Below, in pieces: positions 24,801-38,206 of a DNA stretch of 64,000 nt (the first letter of the stretch is position 1; the number at the start of each line of letters is the position of its first letter). The notes under the pieces were generated by a model. The model worked only from the letters and a program-made list of their open reading frames with translations, was not told the DNA's origin and did no database searches. The translations under genes were made by a program, and so were the position numbers. The DNA comes from Phoebastria nigripes (Eukaryota > Chordata > Aves > Procellariiformes > Diomedeidae): positions 909,542 through 973,541 of the forward strand of contig JAYKAV010001278.1 of the NCBI GenBank assembly GCA_035582835.1, written 5' to 3'.

Positions 24801-27800
24801 GCATTATTATTTTCATGTGTAGAAGTGTTCAGAGTACCCTGAGAGAGACGATTTCTACTTGGCAGCTGAAAGTACTGAAAATTTCATGGGGAACGATTCC
24901 TAGATCTCCAAGCCAATTTTATGGACTCAGGGTTCTCAACTGTGCTTTAACTGGTCAAGCCAACTCATACTTTACTACGTCAATCCTTTTTCATAACAGA
25001 ATATAATTATGCTCATTGATCTACTAATTAAGATAAACATACTTTTTCTAGCAGTGGGGCATTGTCTCCCCAGAGACATGCTAGTTGCTCACTCAAGAAA
25101 GCCTTCTACGGTGTTAAAGATTTGTTCATCATCCTTTCCTCTTGCTTTTGATTTGCTACATTATAATCTTTATGCAAATGAATAGAGGTGAAATAAGCAG
25201 TAAAATCAAAACCAATAATCCTGGTCATTTGTCCTTTGCTGTGTCCAAACACATAACCTAGAATGGCATTAAAAGTCTAGTGTTAATGTTGATGCATACT
25301 GAAGGATGTGCATAGTTAGCTAATTATGTTAAATGCAATTACTCTCTATAGATTGCCTGTATGTTCCATGTCTTCAGAGAGTAGGAAAATGTTGTCTCTC
25401 TTTGTAAGCACATCCTTTTTGATGATATGTATTGAGGGTGTTGAAGATAAAAATGTTCTGTAATGAAGAAACATTTCGTAATTTTAATATTCAAGAAGAT
25501 GTACTGATAATCAATAAGGATAATATTTTCTCTAGAGCATGCAGAGAAGATATGCCTTGACTTTTGCAAGAATAACAAAAAAAAAATTTTTGGCTAGTAT
25601 ATTGCACTTTTGTCAGGTCTGTGTGCTGCTGTATCGAATCTTCCACTTTAAAATATTTTTCATTTAATTTGATGGTCATAAAAATGCTTGACTGAAAGTT
25701 GTGGACAATGTATCTTCTGCGTTCCCAGAGCTAAGGGAGAAATATTAGAGAATTATTTCCTTTGAATATGCATTTAAATTTTTAAATGAGGTTGCTTAGT
25801 AAAGGACATACCCCTTTGAGGTTTGTTTAGCACAAATGTTTGTGCAATGAAGCATAAATGTTCGTACTTGTGGTTATAATTTTTTTTTTAAGCATTCTTA
25901 TTGGCAATGTTACAGAAAAAAAGTTGGAATTCAATGAGTAAAAGATGAGTGCAAATAAACACACCTTCATGAATATTCTGATGCACTATAGTTAGTTAGA
26001 GAATATCTAAATATTAACTAGACCAACAATGTGTGTATGTGGGGATGACCCATAGTTACTTCTCTCTATAAATGCACATCCTAGTTTATATTTGTGTCTG
26101 TTGCTTTAACTCTTATTAAATCTATTTTCCTAAAATTATTTATTAATAAAATTAGAGTATATCTACATATTGGAGAATTTTGGGAGTGTGCTATACACTA
26201 GCCTCTGGATGGTGTCCAGCTTTTAATTACCATGGCATCTGGGCTTACTGTGAGGTGGGTTAGACAACATGGTACTTAAGAACATCTGCAGCCATATGGT
26301 GTTCTTCATAGGTCAGCATTCCCAATATTGCCGTTTCTGGTGGAGTACCGGGTGATAAGTACTGGTGGGAAATGACAGGGCTTGACATAGGTTAGGAAGC
26401 AANTGACAGATCAAGGACAGCTTAAAAAACAAATGTGGCTTTACTGGGGGAAGTATCCAATTTAGACAAAACTGGGTAAGAGGAAAGACAGAGGTAACCA
26501 AACTGCAGTCTAACCACGACACTGTCTGATCTAAGGCTCTTGACCTACACTTGTGAAATTGTTCAGGGACTTTGATAACCACGAGACGCTGTATTATTGA
26601 TTCATTATCTTCTCAAATTACAATTTCCTTGAATATGGGAATTGGTTTTCTGCTTCTTACTTAATGCCGAGGCAATTTTACACTAGCTATGTTGAAAGTG
26701 TGATAGGATGAAAGTGCAGTATGGTATAGTTGCAGGCAGAGGCAGGTAAATTAGGGAACTGAATAAAAGTATTAATCCTTTTTAGGTTAGCTTTTTGGGA
26801 TAGCATGCATTGCTGGAAACACGGTGCATGATTCGCTTTGCTGAATTTAATCGTGACTAGATTCAAGTGCTACTGCAAGTTTTAGAGTCCTGGATTCATG
26901 CAGCCTTTTCTGACATCATAAATAACATATGTTGGTACTTTTTGGAACAGCAAATATGCAGGTGTGAAGCTTTGGGGATACAAAATCTGTTGTAGGCCCT
27001 TTGGTTTTGGATTTAAAAATATAAATTTACTACTTATCTGTAAATGTATCTTCTCTACATATTTTTTCCACGTACAATTAACAGTATGCAGATGCATTTT
27101 TAATGAAGTGTTATAGGAATGAAACCCCTGAAAAACATAAAGGAAATAATTCCTTGTCAAGTACATCTTGTTGGAACACACTGCCTACACTGAAATGTAG
27201 AGCTCAACACATATGAACAAGATTTTTACTTATTTTCATAACACATTTGACAGCTATAAAATAGAAGATCATGCTTCCATGGAAAGACATTAAAATAGCA
27301 GTAATGAAAAGCTGGCAGTGGCCTGGCATCAAATTACTCTTTACTAGTCAATACTGGAACATTTAGAGAAAAGCTGGGCATAACACCTCTCTAGCAAAGG
27401 ACTGTTTGTGTATCTTCATCTGTATGTTCCGTTCTTTCCAATGACAGTTTAGTATCTGCACAAAGATGTTGCCTTTATTATTAGGCATTGCCTAAAATAA
27501 AACCCTACCTGCTAACATGCCTGAAATATTCTAGGCTTTACAGATCAGTTCTATCACTAATAAAAATAATTTAAAAAAAAATTCAGAAGAGGAATCTGTA
27601 TTTTTCCTTTTTTAAGTGGAAATAAAAAAAAGAGATTATAGGCGGTGTGTGTTCTCTCCAAGGCCCTCTCTCAGGCTGGCCATGTACGTTTTCTTTGTCC
27701 TTTGTCATTGCTGCTTGTCTGTTATGTACAGCTGCTCACAGGGCCATTGACAAGAAGGAGGATGGCCACAAGATAGTATTATCGTATTTCTATTACACAA

Positions 27801-30800
27801 AGTTGCAAATGAAAAGCTTCTGTATGGTGCAGTCATGTCTGCTGTTAGTTGAGTGTAAATTTTTTTCCTCTAATGCTCTTTGGGTGGATTTGTTTAATGA
27901 TGCCATACCTCTTTCTGGTTGTCCACAAGGACAGTGACAGGTGGTATGCAAAGCAAGCTGAATCAGATCTTTAAGCTGTTTTTCCTACTTTTGAGCAACT
28001 TTGTTTTGGGTGGAAAACAACAGCTAACTATTTTAATGATTTGCAAATAGAGCTGGCTGAATACTGTCAAAGATTGTCACAATAAATTACCCAGCAGCCA
28101 ATAGAAAATATAAATTAATAATTTTGAAACCAATACCTAAGCTTAGTTGTCAAATACTATTCCCATGCTTAGGTGAGTAATGAAACTATATGAAACATGG
28201 AATATTCTGAGGAGAAATTAAATTTCTGTCATTGATTAATTCAATAGGCTTTGCTTGCAGACTAGAGGAATATACAAATAAATTTTTCACCTGGTTTTAG
28301 TTCATGAGAGACTCTTCCTCTTCTGTGGGCAGTGCTCTGAGAAACCACGTGCCTTGATGGGTTTGGTTTCGAAGTCTAAGTAACATATTTGATAGAAAAC
28401 TAGCCTGTATTATAATGATATCAGTCAGCTCCTTGTTATAGATGAGACCACAGATGGGAGTCATTAGAGAACGTGGCTCTGCCAGGCTTTCATAAAAAAG
28501 GGTATCAATTGAAAAGTTCTTTGTAGAAGCATAGTTTATACTTTTTAATAAGAATTTTTTTTATATTTCCATTTGCACCTTTTCAGTATACTTTCTTCCA
28601 ATTATCAATTCAAGATGGTGTCTATTTCTAGAATGTACACTGGATGATTAAAAACAAAGGGCAAGTAAATGCCACCTGCTTTTTTAAAGTGAAAATACAG
28701 AGTTTATCTATTGCTACTGGGAGAAAAATTCTGCACAGCAAAGGAAAAACAGTTCTTGGAACACAGATCATATTTATAAAGTTTCCAAGCAATAGTGGGA
28801 AATAACTAATAACATGATTGGCATTTTAAAAAAGTAAAGTAATAGTTCATACCAAATTGCTATGATAAGATGTTACTGTTTGAAACCCAGAAGAGATTTC
28901 TAATTCCAACTTTGACTTTGCAACCTTCTGCAGTTAAGTCACTCATGCCATGTGTTTATGTTTGTTTCTTTGCCACAGAGCTTATATATTTATAGGTGTG
29001 TGAAGGATCTGATTGCTTTGCACAACTGTGCAATATAGGGATGTTGGATATCAGAAACATGTGTCCTGAGAAAATGTTTTCCAACATGCCTATTAGACAA
29101 CAGGGTTATGTGTTCAGAAAACCAGTATTGTTTTTGCTACAAGGCCAATCCATCTTCAATGAATGAACATTTCTTAGAAAATTTTGTGTTTTAAAATCTT
29201 GTATGCATTGGTAATAATGCTTCTGGATTGAATATGAACACAAAAGGGAAATGATAGGCTGTTATCCATATTTCTCTCTCTTATGTGGTACACAGCTGAA
29301 CAATAAAAATGGCGGATGGGACCTCAAAAAGAAATTATTTCTGTAACAGTAACAGGGGTTTTGCATCTCTTTTTACAAATAATTTTTCCTACTTGTTCAC
29401 TAAGGCCAGGATGGAGGGGGTGACAGGTGTTCAAAGTGTGGTCAGCCAACTCAAAATCCCTTTCCCTCTTAATTGCCACATCCTGTATCAGTGAATTTCA
29501 GGGTCTAGATATGTTAAATGAAATACCTCTTTTTGCTTGTTTTTAAGCCGCTACCTAATAATTTCATCTGATGCTCTCTACTTGTATTTTCACATAGAGA
29601 ATAGCCCTAATGATCTTATTCTTCCTGTTGCTCATGTTTTTATAGACTCCTGTAAAATCATCCCTCGATCATACCATATATCTCTAAGCCAGATGGTGCA
29701 ATCTTAGTCTGCGTAATTTTCCTTATATAAAAGATATTCTCTACCTTCTACTGGTTCCAAAAAATGTTTGGAGAAATATTTTTTTTCTTTTCCTTACTAA
29801 TTTAATGCTTGTAAAACTGCTGTCAGAGCAGAGGTGCTTGTTTGTACATAAAATAGATGATCCAAGGTTATGTCAATGCCAATGTCAATATTCTTGCATT
29901 CTGTCCTGCCCTCCTGGCCTGCTTTCCTCTTGCAAAGTGCCAAAATTCGGCAGTTTCTTGTGATACGGTAGCCTCAATGCCCAAATTATACTTCAGTTTC
30001 AAAACAAAAAATATTGCTGGCAACCATTTTAGTTCATTAAATGTGTTGTTCAATACTGAAGTGACTAGCTACTTGTCACTTAAAATTTTGTTTCATTCAT
30101 CATCAGTTCTTTATCTGCTTGATTATTATCTGGGTTCCTACTATAACTTTTAACTGGGTGCCATTGCATGCAATTACATTTCCAGAACAGGGAATATTTT
30201 TCTGTTACTTGCGATGATGGATTTTCATTGGATATTATAAATAAACGTTTTGACCTAAATTATTCTTTCCTCTGTACATTGACCTTCTGTGATTTGTTTT
30301 GCTGAGCAGATTTAGTGTGAAAGCATGGAAAAATCCATGTTTTTCAGAGACTACTTGTTNATTTTGATTCTTTTGTTCTAAGATCAAAAGATTTATTACT
30401 AGGGATCGTACTATAAGAAATTATCACTACATGTTTGAACAGGGTTGTCTGCAGAATCATACTTATCATTTAAGTAGAGCTATTTCATTAGATGTTAGTG
30501 AATCTTTTAATAAGGTCAAGTATGCATTTTTTAATGCTATTCAAATAATGCTTATATTTTTATTCTCTTTCTTCTGTCTGTTGTTATGCCATCTTTTATT
30601 AGTGCCTTGGTTTTTCCTACTGTAGGCTCCCCAGTCTCCTTCATATTATCTTGTTGCGCTGCTCCTTCATTATCAACAATATCCACACTCTAAATTTCCC
30701 ATGTAAACTTCTCTATAGGAGATAACTTTGTATCAACTGGGATTTTAACTTAACCCTGATAATGAAACCATCCTTTCTCATTGTGTGTAATGCTAGATAT

Positions 30801-32690
30801 TTTACTGCAGTAGGTGTGCATTAGTGTTTATGCACATCTTTTACATGTTGATATTGTCCTGTGTTGAGTATATTTATCATTTTCTAGGCTGAAATGTTCT
30901 ACTATGGGGTATCTATTTTATTTATTATTTCTTTTGAGTGAACTGTGTGTAAATTGATTAAAATGCATGGTGTAGGTGTGGAGGGTGCAATGAGCTAGGT
31001 TGTTGAGAAGTTGCGTAATTGAAGAATGAGTAAACGAGCAGCACATAGGTAATATCTAATAGCACATACTTCCAGAATTTGGGGTTTCTTTTGGGAAAAT
31101 ATTTATGAAGTCATAATAGATTTTGCATTTACCCTTGGTGCTACACAGAGGCTGATATATATTAGCTGTAGAACTACAAAGGGAAATTTTGAACTGTTCA
31201 TTTCATAGACAGTTGTCCAAGAACTAAACACCTTAGTGAGAGTGAGAATTTCCTTTACAAATTCATGATATATTCCTGTTACTTGTTTGCAGTTTTCACA
31301 GCTCTCATTGAGTTTGCTTCCTGGTGAGAACTGATACTTACTGTACAAGGAATTTAGTAGTGGTATTATCTGTGAAACCTTAGGGGCGCAGAAGGACCTA
31401 CTCCAAGAACCACATGCAAATCCTAATGCTGCAACTTGAACTAAACAAAGTTTTCTAATAGAATTAGCACACAGCATAAATACAGTGGAGGAAAGAATGA
31501 GATATTTTAATGTGCATCTTGACCTCTGGGAACCAAGAAGAGCTAATGTACAAAGATCTTTAAGTCCACCAGTGATAAGTAGTTACGAATGGGGTGTAAA
31601 ACACAGCATCTGTTTAACATAGCAGAACACTGCCAAACTGCTGAGGACAAATAACTTCCCTGCTCTAGTCTGGAATATATTGAACAGCTTGAGCCAAAGA
31701 ACAATCAGCTTATTGGCAGGGAGTGAAAAAATGTACTTGGCTTTTCCCTCATATAAATAAATAGCTGAGAGCAACACAGCGACATGAAAAGAAAAACAAA
31801 CAAAAAACCCCTGTATTAAAAGATGCATTGATTTATATCCATTGGGATTGAGAGTAGTTTAATCTCTCTAATATCTAACACTGTCTAAAAATGAGAAAGT
31901 TTCTGAATATGTAAAAAAAAAANCCCACCTCTTGAAATATGTTAGTTTAGTTGCAGTTGCTACCCATACTTGGATGCAATGAAGAAATGGGAAATGATGT
32001 ACACATGGCCATCCAGTGAAGATGCTAGAAAATTGCCAACTCTGACATCAAGTGAGAGGAAGATGGTGATTAACACCACATGTCATACTAAAAGGGTATT
32101 TTTGCATTCAGGATGAATCACAGGACAACAATGTGCAACTTGCCTTTTACCCACTGAGAGAGATGAAAGGAGTAAGAGAAAGTGAAGACAAGAGCTGGTG
32201 AATATTGCAAGGACAGAGTATTTGAGGAGTCAAAAGGACAGAGTTTTCCTAGTTTTTACTCCTTACTGACATAGGGTGAAGACTTCTATTGTTCATTTAG
32301 TTTAGTCTTGAAACTTGTCAATTTTCCCTGACATAAATAATTTAAATAAATAAATGTTGCTCTCTTGAGAAAGAAGTAAAAATGGTCTTGGTAATATATT
32401 CATCATAAACGCTCTACTTTGTAAGGAAGTTATTGCACTAGGACAATTTTGATGACAGAGTATTGTTGTATTATTGTTTTATTCACAAATATGGTGGCAT
32501 TTCTTCTCCAAATAGAAATCTTTATACATTGCAAAAGCAAAGTTAGCATGTCTCCATATGCATCTGAAAGAGTTACATGTAAAGCCCTCCTCTCCCTTTT
32601 ATACACGCCTTCTCCCATCTGACTGAATTATTCATTGATCTTTCCTATGCATGGAATGTTTTTCTATAAATACCTCTGGGTTATTTTTGG

Positions 32691-33100
32691 TGGATCATAA
32701 GATAAATCACGTTGGAAGGGACCTCAGAAGGTGTCTAGTTCAAGCTCCTGCTCAACACAGGGTCAGCTATGAGATCAGACCAGGTTGCTCAGAGCTTTAT
32801 CTGGTCTGGTCTTGAAAACCTCCAAGGATGGCGATGGCAAAACATCTCTGGGCAACCTGTTCCACTGCTTGGCTGTCTTCATGACAAAAAACTTTCTTTA
32901 TACCCAGTCTGAACCTCTTTTTCTTTTTTTTTTTTTTTTTTTAAACTTATACCCATTGTCTCCCATCAAGTATCACTGTAAAGAGCCTGGCTCCATCCTC
33001 TTGTTAACCTTCTCAAGGAATATTCCTTATCTTAATATTGTTTGTTCTCCTCCAGATTTAAAAAAGAGCAATCAGGGCTCTTCTGACCTACACCCCTAGA
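32691..33100 (-). mobile_element. CR1 LINE fragment, older copy
   Basis: The plus strand shows the reversed CR1 3' end. It starts with a degraded 'ggatcataagataaatcac' (family: atcatagaat repeats), then 'gttggaagggacctcagaag'. Further on it has 'ctctgggcaacctgttccac' and a 'cttctcaagg...tctcctccag' region. It is more diverged than the copy at 7.6 kb. A T run at 32924-32942 interrupts it where the family reads about 'aacctctttttt', probably slippage expansion. The upstream end of the element (near 33.06-33.10 kb here) is vague. No coding capacity remains. Confidence 0.9.
32924..32942. repeat. Poly-T expansion inside the CR1 copy
   Basis: About 19 T residues within the CR1 fragment, probably expanded after insertion. 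Confidence 0.85.
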
Positions 33101-33569
33101 TTATAGCTGTTACACCTCTCTCCTGTGTTGAGCAATTGACTTTTCTACTGTTTGTCACTTTTAGTACGCATGAGTCTTAAAACCAGTCAGCTTTACTGCC
33201 TTATGCATCCTTCTTTTAATCTTTTTTGAAGTATCTGGCACTTTTCAGACACTACAAAAAACCCAAAACATTGCAGCCTGGACAAAGGTGTTGCAATAAT
33301 TTCTAGACTGCTCCTCTATGTGCATTGTCTTCCTTCCTGATCAGTGATTCAAGTTCGTTACATTGATGCTTGTGCAGTGGTGCCTGCTTTTAGCTTAAAG
33401 CTTAAAGAAGAGCATTTGAGTGTGTGTCAGGCCTAGCCCAGGGATATTTTTCAATTGGGCATTTACTATTATTTACTTTTGTGCTACCTGATGAACTTAC
33501 CCTAAGCTTGTGATGAACTTTGTGTGATAGTAGGGCAAACAACCTCTAGACAAAAAGAGCATTAACTGA

Positions 33570-33710
33570 TAGTGAGGACATTTATGTTTTGCTATGTTTC
33601 CACACAAATGAGGGAAATAGTCATAGAAATGTCTTGCCCAAGGTCATGCAGGTGGGAATTGAACCTAGCTCTTCAGACAGGGATGCAAATACTGCAGCTA
33701 TTCCATGTTG
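33570..33710 (-). repeat. MIR/CORE-SINE-like remnant
   Basis: The plus strand carries 'cttgcccaaggtcatgcagg', close to the reverse complement of the conserved MIR core (cttgcccaaggtcacacag). It is followed by 'gggaattgaacctagctct', matching the gggattcgaaccca B-box region, and preceded by 'aatgagggaaatag', resembling gatgaggaaactgag. Three segments in the right order and spacing make this the best MIR-like match in the window. The copy is old and lacks clear ends. Confidence 0.65.
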
Positions 33711-34439
33711 TCCCTGTACCCTTCCCGCCCCCCGCAACACCCCCCCATATTCAGGCAGCTTCTTGCTGATGAGCATCAGAATGTTTTTCAGGGTGTAACT
33801 CTCAGCAGAGTTTTGTCTGTGTGCCTGTGTGAGAGACACTGAGACTGGTGGGGTGGTGTAGCTGCCTCTCCTTTCAACTTCCACTTCTGAATCTTCCCAA
33901 ATTACTGTGATATTTCATGGCTTCCAGTAAGGGTCTTAAAAATCACTGTTTAAAAATCTCAGAAAGCAACCATCAGAAGAATACCTGTTGAATGAAAAAT
34001 GAGCTAGTATGACAAAGAATCTAGTATTTCTTTTTTTTTCTCTGTTTTCATATTATTGCTGTCCACTTCAAAAAGTCTTGTATTCTGTGCATGTTGAGAC
34101 AGCAGAAGTCATGCGACATTGATGGTGATTTCCTTTTTCTTAGCATAGAAATTAAGAATAGTATAAATCGGGCAGTAGCAATATTCAAATGGGGTAATGT
34201 CTTTTAAAGATTCCCAGCAGCAAACTATAGCAGTAAAGGTTAAGGCTATGCATGATTCAATACATGCTGCTTTTCACACATGTATCATGACTGAAATCAA
34301 GAAACTATGAAGCTGGAGGCCAGGATATGTCTTAGGGGTGTCTGTTAAAATAATGAAACAAAAGGGTGGCTCACAAGATTAGTAATGGCATAAAGAATCT
34401 TTTTTCTCTGGTTATTATGACGAAAATTTGTTACTATCT

Positions 34440-34830
34440 GACAGCTGTTTGGCTCTTTGTGTTCAATAAACTGACAGGTCTGGCTGGTGACTTGTGGGCA
34501 GCTGTCCACACCATGCAGCTGGCACTCCCTGGCAATCATTCAGTAAGGCCAAGTTTTGTATGGGTGTAGATGTGCAGTGCTACCCTTATGCTTAAATCTG
34601 TCCCCTCGTGGCCGTGATTAATGTAATTTGGCTGTCAGAGCTGTGGAGGCAGCTTGCACTGCAACTACCCATGCTGTACTTGTCTCTGCTTTAATGGAGT
34701 AGTTCAATTTCCATGGCTGTATTAGTCTGGCATCTTTCTCAAGCACAATAAAAATTCCTTGAAGATGCCACATGTGCACTTTTACTTAATTACCAAAACA
34801 GTATTTCTCAATTAAAAAAAAAAAAAAAAG
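34440..34830. promoter_or_regulatory. Possible conserved noncoding element
   Basis: This stretch is less repetitive and more even in composition than its surroundings. It contains two CAGCTG E-boxes (34442-34447 and 34499-34504), TGACAG-type TALE homeodomain sites and TAATTA/ATTAAT cores. Such motif packing is typical of developmental enhancers in gene deserts, but no cross-species alignment supports it here. A poly-A run of about 16 bases ends the interval. Confidence 0.2.
34814..34829. repeat. Poly-A run
   Basis: Sixteen consecutive A residues without an identifiable retroposon body. Confidence 0.85.
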
Positions 34831-35175
34831 ATTATTATATTAACTGACTTCTCATATAGAGTGTGATTGTGATTTGACACAGTGGGCAGGCAATTCGTAA
34901 TTAGTCACAAAAGTCAAAGGCTGCTTCCCCCCACCCCCCCTGAAATCTGCCAAAGCTGCCTACTGCTCTAAATCTTTGGGACATAATGTAGTGTCATGCA
35001 GAGATGCCTAGATGCCTATACTTGCTTTGCTGTTTTGGGAAGGTGCTTCTCAAAAGGATTAATGAACCTGGATGGAGGAGTACATTAAGGCAGGTCTGCT
35101 ACTTTACTGGCTGGCATGCTTAGGTTAGTTTGGGTATCTCTGCATAGAGTTACATTATGTGGTACTGACAGAGCA

Positions 35176-35384
35176 TTATACATCTAAAGAATAACTTTTT
35201 GTCAGACCAGACTCTTGGTCCTCTTGTGGTTTGGCTTGCTTTGATGTTCTACTGCCAAGGGATCCGAGTTTCTCAATGTATGATAATCTGCTTGAACTTT
35301 GGAAATCTGAATGTTTAGGTCTTGCTTGCAACTCTGGTGTCAGATCTTCTGCACGTGACCAGCCAAGTATGGAAGAAAGATCAG
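35176..35384 (-). other. Candidate exon: protein-like open frame, product unknown
   Basis: On the minus strand the frame ending in TAA at 35178-35176 encodes a hydrophilic segment rich in Ser, Glu, Lys and Gln (for example SRLSYIEKLGSLGSRTSKQA), more protein-like than random AT-rich DNA. A possible acceptor, TTTCTGCAG, ends at 35385, so an exon could start at 35384 in phase 1 and encode 68 residues plus a split codon. The polypyrimidine tract is short and interrupted by purines, so the acceptor is only fair. If this is an internal exon, GAT|GTATAA at 35182/35181 is a weak donor. I do not recognise the product. An open plus-strand frame overlaps, which weakens the case. Confidence 0.15.
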
Positions 35385-37791
35385 CTGCAGAAAGCCCTTT
35401 TTTCTTGCATATGTTAATGTGTCTGGCCTCCCTGCCCTTGTAAGCTTTTATTTCAGACATTTGCCTCGCAATTCCAATAAGTCTAAAGTAAATAGAGGGA
35501 AAAACCTTCAGCCATACCACCCCAAAATTATCTCAGCTCTTCTCCAAACCAGCCTGTGTAGCATCTAGGAGAAGAACTCCTAGGAAACCCTGAGAAAGCG
35601 TTGCATGTGGTGCACACCACTGTTAAACCTGAACCATGCAGCAGATAGGCACTGGTAATAAACATCTCTCGCTTGTCATATTATAAAGAAAACTTTCCTG
35701 AAAACAGGAAATGTGGTTTCAAAAAATAGTTCTTAGAGTTTTGAAATAGGGACTCGCCTATCCCACATAGGTATCCTGGACTACTAAATGTTGTGGAGCC
35801 TCTTCTGTTTTAAATCAAAATGTTCATTCTTGACTGGAAAAAGCTCAACCTTTTCCAATTAAAAGTCTTATGAAAACGAACAATTTCTTTAAACAAAGAA
35901 AATTTTTTAAAAAATCTTATAGTAATGCTGGTGAAGAATGCTAGCCTGTGAAAGCTGTTAATAAGATGTAAAATCAATACTGCATAAGCTGATGGACATT
36001 TAAGATCCATTTGATAGTTTTTACACCCTTGGTAGTTTTTAATCAAGAGTCTGAATATCACCCCATACTATGCAGTTATAGCATAGTATATATCTATCTA
36101 AATTCTCCCTGAAGTGTTAAGTGGACATATTTTTTCCTTCACAGCAATCCTGAAAATGTAGATTGTGGTAGTGTTGAGAGCTGTCAAACTGCTATGCGGT
36201 CTGCCTGGGGTAGGTGAAGTGAATCCGCTCTATGGTATATTAGGCTTGTGAGCTATTTTTAAAATGGAAGCTGTTCTAGAAATGTTTAGGCATAATTAGA
36301 ATATGTTGGGAGAGAACTCCCTATGGAAATAAGCGCGGAGCCTGGTTGGCTGGTGCAGGCTCTCCAAGGTGCTACCTGCCGCAGACAAATAAAAGGTATA
36401 AAGAGCTCAGTCAGCTCTAAAGGTAGGTGAAATAAGCAGCTGCTTATCCTAGTAAGGTGATATGTCTTGCAAAGAAAGAAAGGAAATTTGCCCTGGTGGT
36501 GCATTTGCTATTTGCTGGCAATGAATATTTGCTGCTAAAATTGTCAAAATGTTGAAGCTAATCTTTCTAACCCTTTACAGAGACTTGGGAAGCTAATAGG
36601 GGACGGAAGGAGAAAACACTTAGAAATAAGGCTTCCTAGCAGCACCTGTTTCAACTTGGTTTTGCAGTATTTGTGGAAAAAGGAGAAGAGTGGGCTTAAA
36701 TAGCTGAACGCAAGTTTATCTATGGTTTGTTAGCTTTATCAAACCAACCAGCTATGGATGAAAGATGCCCAACGGAAACAGGATTTATTGCAGAGGTAAA
36801 AAGAAATTGTAGGTAGAAAGAGTAGTGCCTTACCCTCTTTCCAGATAATAGTAGTCTGTTTTAGCTAAATGGAAAGCACATTTGTTCGATACAAAATAAG
36901 GAAAATCAGGACTTAATTTAATTTCATTTACCTGCTGTAAGAATCTTCTGTACAATTTTATCTCAGGACTCTAGCATCTTCCTCAGGTAGGAATGGACAG
37001 TGGAGTGGAAAAGCATAATTGTAGCGAACTAAAATGTTGGCTGCCAGGCATCATGAGAGTGCACTTCTGTTGAACAGTTTTTGACATGGTGCTAGTTAAG
37101 AGTTCTTTGGCTAAGAATATGAGATATGAATTCAAAATAATCCTTCAGCCAGGTGAGTTGTTTTTTTTTTAAGCAAGTGTCTGTACACATACACTGTGGT
37201 TGTATTTAAATAGATCCATAAATTCTTTGCTTATTATATGACATTGTTTGGGAAACTTTATCTGTCTTATTTGACTGATAGAAAGGTGAGCAAATACTTA
37301 GGTGTTGGGAATAGTTAATCACCTCTTCCTGTTTACGATGATCTATGGTTGATCATGCCCCAGACTTTCCTGACCCTTTGAGATGGGATCTTAGTTTATT
37401 TATCCTTAAAACTTGGCCATATTTCAAATTAATAGTTTTGACTGATATTTGAAGTGCTTTGAAGGAAGTATGAAGATGGAAGGGACTAGAGAAGCGCAAA
37501 CTGTTATTACTATTATACTTCAGCTAAAATTAAATTTTGCTCTCTCTAGAAAGAAAATCTGCCAAAGTTAATATTTAATCCAGTGGACTATCAGTAATTT
37601 ATTCAAGAAATGCATATGAACCACAAAAAATATGCAATAGAAATGTTCAGGTGTTGAAGTCTGCGTAATTTAGCCTTTATAAATCTTTACATTTTAAAGG
37701 AACCAACAGATTCATCATTAATTTTTGGATGATGTACAGAACATTCTCTCCCCCTTTCCATCTGTCTCAGAAGATCATCTTTTTCCTTGCC

Positions 37792-37811
37792 TTTTTTTTT
37801 TTTTTCCCCCC
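37792..37811. repeat. Poly-T followed by poly-C
   Basis: About 14 T residues at 37792-37805 run directly into six C residues, making one pyrimidine tract. Confidence 0.85.
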
Positions 37812-38094
37812 TTCAGAGCAAAAATGCTAAGTAATCCTGAAGACAGGAACTGTATTTATAGTCCCCCGGTTAGCTTACTGAGAGAAGCATTAATGCAAAT
37901 CAGTTTATGCCTTTTAAAGAATGCTGCAATCATGTGATGCCTTTCTCAGGCATGAAAGATAAGGTATATCAAATTTAGAGGCTCTTGATACAGGTATATC
38001 CTCTTAAATAAAAACCTTTGCTGTTATGAAATGAGAAATATGCAATAAGGAAAAACAAAAGTAATGGATTTATGTTAGTTAACAAGCGTGTATT

Positions 38095-38105
38095 GGGGGG
38101 GGGGG
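38095..38105. repeat. Poly-G run
   Basis: Eleven consecutive G residues, notable in AT-rich DNA. Length calls on such runs are error-prone. Confidence 0.85.
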
Positions 38106-38192
38106 AGGACCTAATAAAAACCTGTTAGACTATCCCCAACTCCTGACAATCACATCGTTTGTGTAAAGTCTATGCTGCCATTTGTTAATATG

Positions 38193-38206
38193 GTTGCTAT
38201 GGCAAC
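38193..38206. promoter_or_regulatory. RFX X-box palindrome
   Basis: GTTGCTATGGCAAC has perfect 5-bp inverted arms (GTTGC/GCAAC) around TATG, and fits the X-box bound by RFX transcription factors well. In vertebrates such sites control ciliary genes and MHC class II genes, and they also occur in enhancers. No transcription start is evident nearby, so if used it would more likely be a distal element. It is the best single transcription-factor match I can see in the window. Confidence 0.45.

Larger units (their letters stand above)
20001..32690. other. Unique AT-rich sequence, no gene recognised
   Basis: No exon, RNA gene or intact mobile element can be supported. A minus-strand frame of 124 codons at 31103-31477 is among the longest in the window but has no recognisable domain and an unremarkable composition. 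Low-complexity tracts include AT-rich DNA at 20.36-20.40 kb and poly-T at 21.06 kb. An RFX X-box-like site lies at 21.86 kb. Single N calls occur at 20318, 20732, 21295, 24706, 26403, 30360 and 31923. Confidence 0.6.

Noticed and set aside
31103..31477. Minus-strand open frame of 124 codons
   Set aside because: No family recognised, and its cysteine-, serine- and leucine-rich makeup is not distinctive. Treated as chance, although an alignment-based coding test would settle it.
32785..33099. Plus-strand open frame of 104 codons
   Set aside because: Same explanation: it is the antisense of the second CR1 fragment, including its poly-T expansion read as a phenylalanine run.
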